Part shown: one piece after another, positions 1 to 7,969 of the stretch
Numbering within the stretch: the first letter of the stretch is position 1
Layout: the number at the start of each line of letters is the position of its first letter
DNA from: GCA-020343675 sp964462945
GTDB lineage: Bacteria; Planctomycetota; Phycisphaerae; Sedimentisphaerales; Anaerobacaceae
Reading direction: 5' to 3'
DNA length: 64,000 bases
Assembly: GCA_964462945.1 (NCBI GenBank)
Contig: CAYWZW010000006.1
Span: 62,001 to 126,000 of the forward strand
The notes under the pieces: model-generated
Told to the model about the DNA's origin: nothing
Databases searched by the model: none
Seen by the model: only the letters and a program-made list of their open reading frames with translations
Translations under genes and position numbers: made by a program

Positions 1-1057
1 CGGTCATGCCCATCGGGAAAGACCGGTAGAGGTTCACGCCGGGAGCAGTGCCGAAGAAATCGCCCAGCGGCGACCACACGGCGGGCTTGTCCTCGCCATC
101 CCACGTGATCTGCAGCACAATGTCTCGCAGGGCCTCAATCTCATCTTCGCGATTCTCGAATTTCCCACTCACGCCCAATCCAGTGATCGCGTGTGGCCCC
201 TCCAGCGTCGCCTCGATCCGCTTCCCCGGCGCAATCTTCAGCGTTATCTGCCCAGTTATCGCATCCGTCGGCCGTTCGACAGCGGTTTTGCCGATCACCT
301 TCTTTATGACCTCGCCGATTACCTCTTTCAGTTCGGCGGAGAACTGCGTAGTCTCCGCATCTGCCGGCAGTCCTGCCGGAGCGGGGCCCCCTTTGCTAAG
401 AATCTTGTTGGCCTTATCGAGCGCCGCATTCTCTTCAGCAGACAACTGACGTTTGAACGTCGGAAGGATCGTGCCTCTCGGATACGTTGTGTAGGTAAAG
501 TGGTAATACCGTCCCCAGTCCCCCTCGCCGACGATCTTGCACGATTTCTGGAACGGGATCGGGACGTAGCAATTGCGCCCCCGCGCGGTCGTATGTACCA
601 GCGCCGGGCGCGTGAACGGCTCATTCTTGCAGTTGAAATAACCGTCGAACGGCAAATCGACGGCCGGCTTTTCGCTTCCATCGAGATATATCTTGACGTG
701 CCCCTGGTTGGCCAGCGCCGACCAGATTCTCCAGATCACCGCGGGCCCCTCGATCTCGGCAAAGACCAGGCTGTCCCCTTCCTTGCGGATGATCCCGGTG
801 CCGTCGCCATTCGCCGACCAGTCAACATACTTCCCGGATGCACTGTCATACTTGCTCTTGCGGTCATAGCTGGACCACTGGGCGCATCTTTCGCCCGGAA
901 CAGGCAGCGTTGCTAAATACTCCAGGTTGGTGAGCCGGTTAACGAGGTCAACGTATGTCAATCTATCTTCGGCCAACGCAGGTGACAATCGGCCCGCCCC
1001 AAAGAAACTGCAAACCACAAGCCCCACGGCGATTGAAGAAATACGGGATTTGCTCAT
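1..1057 (-). CDS. DUF2961 / GH172-family exported glycoside hydrolase (3' end outside window)
   Basis: The reading frame runs leftward off the window, so only the first ~352 residues are seen. It starts with a basic-hydrophobic signal peptide ending near SPALAED, after a good ribosome binding site (GGAAAGG). The mature part has hallmarks of the DUF2961 family: a GPAVIWRIWSA segment near residue 105, a following IYLDG strand, and a YVPIPFQKSCKI segment about 60 residues later. Members characterised as GH172 act on furanosidic and other sugar polymers; the substrate here is unknown. The frame has no stop within the window, which is why it is easily missed. It is read in the same direction as the two coiled-coil genes upstream but separated by a promoter-like region, so it is probably transcribed on its own. 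Family call is firm, substrate is not. Confidence 0.85.
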   Translation of the reverse strand, partial: MSKSRISSIAVGLVVCSFFGAGRLSPALAEDRLTYVDLVNRLTNLEYLATLPVPGERCAQWSSYDRKSKYDSASGKYVDWSANGDGTGIIRKEGDSLVFAEIEGPAVIWRIWSALANQGHVKIYLDGSEKPAVDLPFDGYFNCKNEPFTRPALVHTTARGRNCYVPIPFQKSCKIVGEGDWGRYYHFTYTTYPRGTILPTFKRQLSAEENAALDKANKILSKGGPAPAGLPADAETTQFSAELKEVIGEVIKKVIGKTAVERPTDAITGQITLKIAPGKRIEATLEGPHAITGLGVSGKFENREDEIEALRDIVLQITWDGEDKPAVWSPLGDFFGTAPGVNLYRSFPMGMT

Positions 1058-1107
1058 CGTTCACTTCCTTTCCTTGCTGTTGATAAATGGACTCTCGAAA
1101 GAGCTTA

Positions 1108-1168
1108 GTTTACAAAAAAGGCCCGCCCTTGCCAACGTATCCTGCAAAAAAAATGATACGTCGGCAAA
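1108..1168 (-). promoter_or_regulatory. Promoter with overlapping 13-bp inverted repeat upstream of the GH172 gene
   Basis: On the minus strand a TTGGCA (-35, 1131-1136) and TAAACT (-10, 1108-1113) are 17 bases apart. The -35 box is inside an inverted repeat: TTGCCAACGTATC at 1130-1142 and GATACGTCGGCAA at 1156-1168, 12 of 13 positions pairing. The overlap suggests an operator for a dimeric regulator of the sugar-hydrolase gene. The same hairpin is followed by a T-run on the minus strand, so it could alternatively end transcripts from the redoxin gene upstream. Confidence 0.4.
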
Positions 1169-1315
1169 GGAGAGCCTGTCTTCGTCTAAGCAATTTTTCC
1201 GGATAGCGCGGGAACCCAACGCAAACGCAAAGCCCCGCGCAGCAGTAAATCAAGCCCTTCACCGGGGCCGGGGGCCTGTCAGCACTTTTGGCTCAAGCCA
1301 GGGACCCGGCTTGCC

Positions 1316-2491
1316 TTAGTTAGGGTACTTTACAGAGCAGCCGTACGACTTCGTCGTCTTGGTGCTCACCTCTTTGCCTGCGATCAGCTCTGCCAAAGCC
1401 TGGTCAACATAGTTGACCGGCTGTTCTCCCGCCGAGGTCTTGCCCAATGGCGAATTGTCGATAGCGCCCTCATACGCGATATTGCCCGCAGGAGTAATGA
1501 TAAACAGGTGCGGCGTCGTCTTTGCGTCGTAAGCACGGCCTACCGCGCCCGATCTGTCATCAAGCATTGGATAGGCAAGTTTGTGCTTCTGGGTGAATTC
1601 CTTGTTCGCTTCCGGCGTTGTATGACTCGTGCTGTTGACGGCCAGCCAAACAACATTCTTGTCCTTGTACTTAGCAGCAAGATCGACCATCGTATTGGCC
1701 TTGTCGTAATGGTATTGAACAAAAGGACATTCGAAATTGAACCACTCCAGAACCACGATCTTGCCCTTGTAGTCGGAAAGGCTGATCGTTTGGCCGTCGA
1801 AGCTCTGCAGGGTGAACGCCGGTGCTTTTTTGCCGGACTGAGGCTCTTGAACGTTGTCCGGCCTCACCGGCCTCTCGCGCGGCAGTCTCTGTACGTCACC
1901 GCGAGGCCTCGGCTCCGGGGGCTGCCCCCTGCCTCGAAACTCGTCCCGGTAGCCGGCCATCAGCTTCTCAAGACGCTCGGCTGTCTCGGCGGCGTTCTCC
2001 TTTACCGCCAGGTCGTGAATCGCCTTCAGCTCACTCATCGGCGCCCGGGATTCGGGGCCCGGCCACGCCGGACCTCTGAGCTTGGCAAGCTGCTCGTCAA
2101 TCGCCCGGATCGCCATCTGTCGCTCTCTCATCGCCGCCAGCATCTTCTCTCTCAGTTTGGCTCTTTCCTCTTCAGAAAGATCTCTAAACCTGCTGCGATC
2201 TTCAGGTACGGCAGACTCCATGGCGGCCTTCAGCTTGGCAACCTGTTCCTCAATCGCCTTAATCGCGTTAAGCTGCTCTTCGCGTCCCAGGGGCTCCGGC
2301 CTGGAGCCGAATCTCTCACGCATTTCGGCTCTGAACTTCTCCCTTTCCTGGTCAGACATGTTCTGCCATCTTTCCCTGATGTCCTGCCGTTGCTGTGTCT
2401 GTCCGGCCCTTGGCTCATCCTGCCCACCCGCGGGCCATGCCGCCATCAAAATGGTCAGAACAATGATGATCGAAACTATGTATCTCTTCAT
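1316..2491 (-). CDS. Exported coiled-coil protein fused to a redoxin (AhpC/TSA-like) domain
   Basis: A signal peptide (MKRYIVSIIIVLTILMAAW) is followed by about 190 charged residues with several Q/E/K/R-rich helices of the form LREKMLAAMRER, predicted to be coiled coil. From about residue 225 there is a thioredoxin-fold peroxiredoxin-like domain (KAPAFTLQSFDGQTISLSDY, then WFNFECPFVQYHY with Cys255, then a TTPHLFIITPAG cis-Pro segment). The motif has one cysteine (ECPF) rather than CxxC; another Cys (385) is close to the C-terminus and could be the resolving residue. The N-terminal half is paralogous to the next gene (2756-3337), including the signal peptide. The start follows GGAGG at a 9-base spacing. 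An extracytoplasmic thiol-oxidoreductase or peroxide-scavenging role is inferred. Confidence 0.8.
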   Translation of the reverse strand: MKRYIVSIIIVLTILMAAWPAGGQDEPRAGQTQQRQDIRERWQNMSDQEREKFRAEMRERFGSRPEPLGREEQLNAIKAIEEQVAKLKAAMESAVPEDRSRFRDLSEEERAKLREKMLAAMRERQMAIRAIDEQLAKLRGPAWPGPESRAPMSELKAIHDLAVKENAAETAERLEKLMAGYRDEFRGRGQPPEPRPRGDVQRLPRERPVRPDNVQEPQSGKKAPAFTLQSFDGQTISLSDYKGKIVVLEWFNFECPFVQYHYDKANTMVDLAAKYKDKNVVWLAVNSTSHTTPEANKEFTQKHKLAYPMLDDRSGAVGRAYDAKTTPHLFIITPAGNIAYEGAIDNSPLGKTSAGEQPVNYVDQALAELIAGKEVSTKTTKSYGCSVKYPN

Positions 2492-2623
2492 AACATTAAC
2501 CTCCGAAACAAGTTAAGAGATCAACACTCGACCAGCTCCCTTGGCGGGAAGCAGCGCCTGCCGACCGATCCCTTCACATCCATCAGCCGAGGATGCACAG
2601 AAAAAACCGACAATCTGAAAAGA

Positions 2624-2653
2624 GACCTGCTCCGGCAGGCACCGGAGCAGGTC
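2624..2653 (-). terminator. Rho-independent-type hairpin after the 2756-3337 gene
   Basis: GACCTGCTCCGG (2624-2635) and CCGGAGCAGGTC (2642-2653) form a perfect 12-bp stem with a 6-base loop. On the minus strand the stem is followed directly by TCTTTTCAG, a weak U-tract, about 100 bases after the stop codon of the small coiled-coil gene. Confidence 0.6.
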
Positions 2654-2755
2654 GCCTAAGTATGATACTGGTTTGACTTTGACAATGTTCGTTTGCGGCC
2701 AAAGCCCCTGGCCTTGACCGTGGGCTTTGCCGCCCGGATCTTAACGGCTCACTGG

Positions 2756-3337
2756 TTATCTGGTCGTGCCGCCGCTTCGCTCACCCGCTGGTGGTGCTGG
2801 TGCGCGGGTGCCGCCAGCTCCTTCAGGCCGTCCGCCCGATCCTCCTGGCCGTCCGCCGCCGGACCCTCGGCCACTGCCTCTGGCAGCCAGTCCCTCAAGA
2901 AGCTTCGCCGTCTCGGTAGCTTTCTCCTTCACCGCGGCGTCCTGGATCGGCTTCAGGTCGGTCGTGGCTATGATCAGGTACTGTGCACCTTCCGGAGCAG
3001 CTTCCCTTCGCCCCTGAAGTGCCGCAACCTGGGCCATGATGATCTGAAGCGATTTCTGCTGCTCCTGGCGGGCCTGCGTCATCTTTTCTTTAAGTTTGGC
3101 CCTTTCGTCCTCGGACATATTCTGAAAGCTGTCGCGGTTGAAACCTGTGGTTCCGGCGCCTGCCTTGAGCTTCGCCAGTTGGGTTTCAATCGCTTCGATG
3201 GCCTTCGTTCGCTCTTCGCCGCTCATGAAGCCGCCCCGGCCTTGACCTTGCCTGGTTCCTTGTTCCTGGCCAAAGGCAACCCAAACCATTGCCAGAACCA
3301 TTAGGACAGCGACGGTCGAAACTACGTACCTCTTCAT
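2756..3337 (-). CDS. Small exported coiled-coil protein, paralogue of the redoxin-fusion N-terminus
   Basis: About 193 residues: signal peptide MKRYVVSTVAVLMVLAMVW, a short GQG-rich stretch, a helical region (MSEDERAKLKEKMTQARQEQ) matching the N-terminal part of the neighbouring redoxin protein, and a Gly/Arg/Pro-rich low-complexity tail with repeated GRGSGGG and GGRPEG. An earlier TTG would add five residues, but the ATG at 3337 has a GGAGG nine bases upstream and gives the same MKRY start as its paralogue. Function is not known. The duplicated helical module suggests a periplasmic scaffold or metal/peptide-binding role, which is conjecture. Confidence 0.65.
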   Translation of the reverse strand: MKRYVVSTVAVLMVLAMVWVAFGQEQGTRQGQGRGGFMSGEERTKAIEAIETQLAKLKAGAGTTGFNRDSFQNMSEDERAKLKEKMTQARQEQQKSLQIIMAQVAALQGRREAAPEGAQYLIIATTDLKPIQDAAVKEKATETAKLLEGLAARGSGRGSGGGRPGGSGGRPEGAGGTRAPAPPAGERSGGTTR

Positions 3338-3406
3338 AATACTGACCTCCAAAAAAAGTTGAACGGTTGCTCCTACACCAGTGCCTGCCCCATCGCAGGA
3401 TTACGG

Positions 3407-3426
3407 TGGTAACTATTATGGTAACT
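3407..3426. promoter_or_regulatory. Direct repeat TGGTAACT, 12-base period, upstream of the coiled-coil gene
   Basis: TGGTAACT occurs at 3407-3414 and again at 3419-3426, just over one helical turn apart and about 75 bases upstream of the 3337 start codon, next to an AT-rich TTATATAAGG stretch. The arrangement resembles a tandem binding site for an activator. No regulator is adjacent. Confidence 0.25.
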
Positions 3427-3552
3427 GTTATATAAGGACGCGAACACGGACTTTTTTATTGCCGAAATCTGAAAAAAGTGCCGAAATCACAGCACGGGGA
3501 TTCTCATTGCGAAAGACCCCCTGCCGGGTTCTGTGTCGTACGGGTGAGCAAG

Positions 3553-4350
3553 TCAGATTGCACTCTTGACTTCAGTTAGAAACGCTGAAATCTCAGCCAA
3601 CATACTCTCCCTGTCGCCAAGGTTGCTCTCAATCAATCCGACTACTCTTGAGCCGATTATGACCCCGTCGGCCCCTGCCTGAGCGACCGTTGCGGCATGT
3701 TCAGGCCGGCTGATTCCAAAACCCACGCACACGGGCACGCTGGTCAGCTCCTTCAGTTTGCCGACCAGCCCTTCAACCGTATCTGAGAGCTTTTCTCTGC
3801 TGCCGGTAACACCTAACACCGAAACGGCATAGATAAAGCCGGTCGTCCTGGAAGCAATCAGTTTCATTCTTTCAGAGGGGGTGTTTGGGGTCACCATGAA
3901 AACCGTGTCGAGGCCCGCCGAGACGGCGGGGTCCACAATCTCGTCTGCATCATCAATACTCAAGTCGGCCACCAAGACGCTATTGACGCCGGCCTGGTGA
4001 AAATCACCGAAGAATTTCCCCGTCCCGTACTGATAAACCAGGTTGTAATACATCAACAGTCCGATTGGGATGTCTTTATAATCCTTGACCTCCCGGATAA
4101 ACTCCAGGGCCTTGGCCACGCTCATGCCGCCTCTCATGGCGCGAATATCGGCCTTTTGAATCGTCGGCCCATCCGCTATCGGGTCGGAGAACGGAATTCC
4201 TAATTCCAGAACATCCGCCCCGGCATCAATCGCCGTTTTCACGACGGCAAGGCTCGTGTCAAAATCCGGGTCGCCAATCACAAAAAACGGTATCAAGGCC
4301 GTCCTGTCTTGCTTTTTGAGATCTGAGAAAACCTGCCTATACGTCTTCAT
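3553..4350 (-). CDS. trpA: Tryptophan synthase alpha chain
   Basis: Cleaves indole-3-glycerol phosphate to indole and glyceraldehyde 3-phosphate, passing indole to TrpB. The 265-residue protein has the family signature LELGIPFSDPIADGP with the catalytic Glu, the VLVADLSIDDADE strand with the catalytic Asp, and the phosphate-binding GFGISRPEHA and IIGSRVVGLIE segments near the end. The start chosen is the ATG at 4350 (MKTYRQVF), because the upstream extension would run through a palindromic repeat. It is the last gene of the leftward trp operon, separated from trpB by that repeat. Confidence 0.95.
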   Translation of the reverse strand: MKTYRQVFSDLKKQDRTALIPFFVIGDPDFDTSLAVVKTAIDAGADVLELGIPFSDPIADGPTIQKADIRAMRGGMSVAKALEFIREVKDYKDIPIGLLMYYNLVYQYGTGKFFGDFHQAGVNSVLVADLSIDDADEIVDPAVSAGLDTVFMVTPNTPSERMKLIASRTTGFIYAVSVLGVTGSREKLSDTVEGLVGKLKELTSVPVCVGFGISRPEHAATVAQAGADGVIIGSRVVGLIESNLGDRESMLAEISAFLTEVKSAI

Positions 4351-4363
4351 CGAGAAAATCCCT

Positions 4364-4418
4364 CGTAGGGGCAGGCCTGCGTGCCTGCCCGGGGCCACCA
4401 CGTGGGGTGGCCCCTACG
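4364..4418. repeat. REP-like branched palindrome between trpB and trpA
   Basis: Outer arms CGTAGGGG (4364-4371) and CCCCTACG (4411-4418) enclose two smaller hairpins, GCAGGC/GCCTGC and GGCCACC/GGTGGCC, followed by a run of A. This type of GTAGGGGC...GCCCCTAC sequence is a familiar dispersed intergenic repeat in bacterial genomes. Placed inside an operon it could stabilise or attenuate the trpA part of the message. Confidence 0.6.
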
Positions 4419-4437
4419 AAAAAAAAAATTCCGGTAA

Positions 4438-5616
4438 TCATTCCGCAAGCGGCCGGTGCTTTTCCACGATTGAAACATCTTTATCACCTCGGCCCGAGAG
4501 ATTAACGACGGCCACGGTATCGGGATCCAGCTTGCCCTTGCGACTGATGATGTACGCCAGGGCATGTGCGCTTTCCAGGGCCGGGAGTATCCCTTCGGTC
4601 CTGGTCAGCAGCCCAAAGGCGTCCAGCGCGCTATCGTCTTGCGCCGCAACATATTCGGCCCTGCCGGTATCTTTCAGCAAACAGTGCTCCGGCCCGACCG
4701 CCGGGTAGTCCAGCCCGGCGCTGACCGACTCGGTATCGCAAACCTGGCCCTCTTTATCCTGGAGCAGATACGCCTTGGCGCCGTGAAGGATTCCCACCCG
4801 CCCGGCAACAAGGGTCGCAGCGTGCCGGCCGCTGCTCAAGCTCCTGCCGCCGGCCTCAACGCCAACCAGCCTGACATCTTTATCCTCCAGGAAACCTGAA
4901 AAAATACCTATCGCGTTGCTGCCTCCCCCGACGCAGGCCACGACCATGTCCGGCAGCCGTCCGATCTGGTCGAGACACTGCTGCCGGGCCTCTTTGCCGA
5001 TACAGCTCTGAAAGTGTTTTACAATCGTAGGATACGGATGCGGCCCGCAGGCTGAGCCGAAAAGATAGAACGTGTCCGTTACGTGCGCCGTCCAGTACCG
5101 AAGGGCATCGTTGATGGCATCTTTGAGCGTTCCGGTTCCACCTTCGATCGGGATGACTTGAGCCCCACAGAGCTTCATTTTGTGCACGTTGACGCTCTGC
5201 CGCTCGATGTCGGTGACGCCCATGAAGATTTTGGTCTCCATCCCGAACAAGGCCCCGATCATCGCGGTCGCCAGACCGTGTTGTCCCGCGCCGGTCTCGG
5301 CAATGAGCTTGGTCTTACCCATGTATTTGGCCAGCAGACCCTGTCCGAGCGCGTTGTTAACCTTGTGCGCGCCGCCGTGCAGAAGGTCCTCACGTTTGAG
5401 ATACACCCTGAACCCAACATACTCGCTGAACCTCTTGGCGTGGTAAAGAGGGCTGGGCCTGCCGGCATAGTTTTCCGAAAGCTGGGCAAGCTCCGTCACG
5501 AACTGCCGGTCTTGGTAGAAACGATAAAAAGCCTCTTCCAGCTCTTCCAACACCGGGATCAGAACCTCCGGCACATAGAAGCCGCCGTAATCTCCAAACC
5601 TGCCTTTATGCTTCAT
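4438..5616 (-). CDS. trpB: Tryptophan synthase beta chain
   Basis: PLP enzyme condensing indole with serine to tryptophan. The 392-residue length is normal for TrpB1. Visible motifs: N-terminal GRFGDYGGFYVPE, the PLP lysine motif HGGAHKVNNALGQ near residue 85, the phosphate-binding GGGSNAIG near residue 230, and the LSGRGDKD segment near the C-terminus. It begins two bases after the trpF stop, consistent with translational coupling in the trp operon. Confidence 0.97.
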   Translation of the reverse strand: MKHKGRFGDYGGFYVPEVLIPVLEELEEAFYRFYQDRQFVTELAQLSENYAGRPSPLYHAKRFSEYVGFRVYLKREDLLHGGAHKVNNALGQGLLAKYMGKTKLIAETGAGQHGLATAMIGALFGMETKIFMGVTDIERQSVNVHKMKLCGAQVIPIEGGTGTLKDAINDALRYWTAHVTDTFYLFGSACGPHPYPTIVKHFQSCIGKEARQQCLDQIGRLPDMVVACVGGGSNAIGIFSGFLEDKDVRLVGVEAGGRSLSSGRHAATLVAGRVGILHGAKAYLLQDKEGQVCDTESVSAGLDYPAVGPEHCLLKDTGRAEYVAAQDDSALDAFGLLTRTEGILPALESAHALAYIISRKGKLDPDTVAVVNLSGRGDKDVSIVEKHRPLAE

Positions 5617-5618
5617 GT

Positions 5619-6242
5619 TTACCCTCTCAGGTGCCCAATATTCTCGAACAGTTTTCTCATTTTCTTGTGGTCTTTTTTGCCCGGCTCAGATTCGATGCCG
5701 CTGCAAACGTCGATTCCGTAAACCCCGAGCTTCATCGCAGCGGTCGCGTTATCGGGGGTGATCCCGCCCGCTAAAAACACACGCTTGCTGATGTGCCCTA
5801 TGACGTTCCAATCGAAAGTCAGCCCCGTCCCGCCGTACTTTCGAGGATCGAAGGCATCCAATAAGATTGCATCCGTGAAGAAACTATCCGCCCTCTCGAT
5901 GTCCGTCTGGTCTTTGACGCGTATCGCCTTCATTGTCCTGACATTATGAGAGAGGAGCGACCGGCAAAACTGCGGATCTTCGTCGCCGTGCAACTGGACC
6001 CAGTCCAGCCGGCAAAGGTCCTTCGTCTCGTGAATTTGCTCAATCGAAGCATTTACAAACACACCGGCGACGTCCATGAAGGCCGGCAGCTTGCTGATGA
6101 TGCCAGCGGCTTTCTGGGGCGTCACGGACCGCGGGCTCTTCGGATAGAAATTGAAGCCCAGCAAATCCGCACCCATATCCGTCGCCGCCACAGCGTCCTC
6201 ATAATTGGTGATACCGCAAATCTTGACCTTCGGTATTAACAT
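5619..6242 (-). CDS. trpF: Phosphoribosylanthranilate isomerase
   Basis: Amadori isomerisation of phosphoribosylanthranilate to CdRP, third step from chorismate. The start at 6242 gives MLIPKVKICGIT, placing the catalytic Cys in its usual position close to the N-terminus; an upstream start would add 27 residues and overlap trpD. The catalytic Asp lies in AILLDAFDP and the phosphate site in FLAGGITPDN. At 207 residues it is a normal single-domain TrpF, not fused to TrpC. The product of its reaction needs TrpC, which is not encoded nearby. Confidence 0.95.
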   Translation of the reverse strand: MLIPKVKICGITNYEDAVAATDMGADLLGFNFYPKSPRSVTPQKAAGIISKLPAFMDVAGVFVNASIEQIHETKDLCRLDWVQLHGDEDPQFCRSLLSHNVRTMKAIRVKDQTDIERADSFFTDAILLDAFDPRKYGGTGLTFDWNVIGHISKRVFLAGGITPDNATAAMKLGVYGIDVCSGIESEPGKKDHKKMRKLFENIGHLRG

Positions 6243-6283
6243 ATTCGTCTCTCGCGGCCCCGTGACCTGCGTCCTGATATGTC

Positions 6284-7303
6284 TTAGCCCTTGTTTGAGA
6301 CTTCGATCAACGTCTCCAGACAAGCCAATGCCCGGCCGTCGCCGACCGAGGCTTCCGCTAACTCGATGGCCGAGGCGAAATCTTCGGCCAAACCACCCGC
6401 GATGATCGCAGCCGAAGCATTGAGAACCACAATATTTCTCCTCGGCCCCGTCTCTTTGCCGCTCAAGATATCCCTCAAGACCTTGGCGCTGGTCTTGGCA
6501 TCGGCCACCTTCAAGTCTTCTATATTGGCCAGCTCGATACCCAAATCCCGCGGATTCAGCTCTTTGTTCGTAATCCGCCCCTCTTTCAGCTCGGCTATTT
6601 TGGTGACTCCCGCCGTGCCGATCTCATCCAGCCCCTCACTGTGAACAACCATGGCGTACCGCGTGCCCAGCCATTTAAGCGCGTCGGCGACCAAGGGCAT
6701 CAATTTTTCATCCGCGACGCCCAGAACCTGAGCCGTTGCCCCGGCGGGATTCGCCAAAGGCCCAAGGATATTGAAGACCGTCCTGAAGCCCAGACTCTTG
6801 CGGATCGGCTGAACATATTTCATCGCCGGATGGAACATCGGTGCGAACATAAACCCGATATGCGCCTGTTGTATGCACTGCGCCACCGTCAGGGGGGAAG
6901 CATCAATCTTAACGCCCAATGCTTCCAATACGTCCGCCGAGCCGCAGGAGCTGGTTATTCCGCGATTGCCGTGCTTGGCGACATAGACTCCCGCCCCTGC
7001 GGCCACTATCGCCGACGCAGTCGAAACATTGCAGGTCTTAACAGCTCCGCCGCCCGTGCCACATGTGTCAACCAAATTATCGATACCAACCGTTATGGCA
7101 ACAGCATGGCTCCGCAACGATTGGGCAAACCCCGCCAGTTCCGGCGCCGTTGCTCCCTTGATGCGCATCGCTGTCAGAAACGCCGCAATTTGAACTTCGG
7201 GCACCCCACCCTCAAAAACCACATCCAGCAAACTTCTCGCCCGCTCAAAGCTCAAGCTCTCGCCCCGCAACAACGGGTCAATATATTCGATAATTGTTGC
7301 CAT
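6284..7303 (-). CDS. trpD: Anthranilate phosphoribosyltransferase
   Basis: Transfers phosphoribose from PRPP to anthranilate. The 339-residue protein carries the diagnostic VDTCGTGG PRPP loop near residue 83 and the KHGNRGITSSCGSAD anthranilate/PRPP segment near residue 110. Its ATG overlaps the trpG stop codon by one base (TAATG), so the two are translationally coupled. It is a stand-alone TrpD, not a TrpGD fusion. Confidence 0.97.
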   Translation of the reverse strand: MATIIEYIDPLLRGESLSFERARSLLDVVFEGGVPEVQIAAFLTAMRIKGATAPELAGFAQSLRSHAVAITVGIDNLVDTCGTGGGAVKTCNVSTASAIVAAGAGVYVAKHGNRGITSSCGSADVLEALGVKIDASPLTVAQCIQQAHIGFMFAPMFHPAMKYVQPIRKSLGFRTVFNILGPLANPAGATAQVLGVADEKLMPLVADALKWLGTRYAMVVHSEGLDEIGTAGVTKIAELKEGRITNKELNPRDLGIELANIEDLKVADAKTSAKVLRDILSGKETGPRRNIVVLNASAAIIAGGLAEDFASAIELAEASVGDGRALACLETLIEVSNKG

Positions 7304-7908
7304 TATTGGATCCTCTTGCAGACTTCGGCAATTGACAGGGCATTTTCGATGATCTTGCCGCCAGCAGGGGTCAAAATGCTCTCCGGGTGGAACTGCACGC
7401 CGAATATCGGAAGCTCCTTGTGCCGGACTCCCATCACGATTCCCTCAAATTCGGCGGTTTGTTCGAGGCAGTCCGGCAGCTCCAGCGCGCAAAGGCTGTG
7501 ATAACGTCCGGCCTGAAGCGGATTCTCGACGCCGGCAAAGATGTCCTTTTCGTTGTGAGTTATTCTCGAAGGCTTGCCGTGCACCGGCTCCGGCGCATGG
7601 CCGACCTTCCCGCCAAAATATTGCACGATGACTTGATGGCCCAGGCACACACCCAAAATCGGCAGCTTATCCTTAAAATAGCCGACGGCTTCAAGTGACA
7701 CCCCCGCCGTGTCGGGCGTGCCCGGCCCCGGCGAAATGACAAGCAAATCAGGCCCGAATTCTTCCGCCACGCACTTAAGCTCTTCAAGCTCGGTATCGGC
7801 CCGATACACCTTCGCCCGGCAATTGCGCTTACTGAAATCATCGACCAGATTGTACGTGAACGAATCGAAATTATCGATGAACAAGACCTTTCTTTTTGTG
7901 CCTTCCAT
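7303..7908 (-). CDS. trpG: Anthranilate synthase component II (glutamine amidotransferase)
   Basis: Supplies ammonia from glutamine to TrpE. The 201-residue class I amidotransferase has the FIDNFDSFTYN start, the nucleophile GVCLGHQ, and the His-Glu pair in QFHPESILT. The family can also serve para-aminobenzoate synthesis (PabA), but placement between trpE and trpD supports tryptophan. Confidence 0.95.
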   Translation of the reverse strand: MEGTKRKVLFIDNFDSFTYNLVDDFSKRNCRAKVYRADTELEELKCVAEEFGPDLLVISPGPGTPDTAGVSLEAVGYFKDKLPILGVCLGHQVIVQYFGGKVGHAPEPVHGKPSRITHNEKDIFAGVENPLQAGRYHSLCALELPDCLEQTAEFEGIVMGVRHKELPIFGVQFHPESILTPAGGKIIENALSIAEVCKRIQ

Positions 7909-7936
7909 CGGATGTCCGTCCTAATTCATTGTCACT

Positions 7937-7950
7937 CCCGCAAGAGCGGG
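7937..7950. repeat. Short palindrome in the trpE-trpG spacer
   Basis: CCCGC (7937-7941) and GCGGG (7946-7950) around AAGA form a 5-bp hairpin within a GTCACTCCCGC...GCGGGAATCCA sequence, a common dispersed intergenic repeat type. It occupies the only long spacer (61 bases) between trpE and trpG. Confidence 0.35.
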
Positions 7951-7969
7951 AATCCATCGTCTGCTGCTA

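Noticed and set aside
191..916. 241-codon plus-strand frame at the left edge
   Set aside because: It is antisense to the GH172 reading frame, is Arg-rich and lacks a ribosome binding site.
3910..3932. Fifth copy of the palindromic element within trpA (CCCGCC-GAGAC-GGCGGG)
   Set aside because: The core is similar, but the CAAG flanks are missing, the spacer is shorter and the encoded residues (DPAVSAGL) add no length to TrpA.
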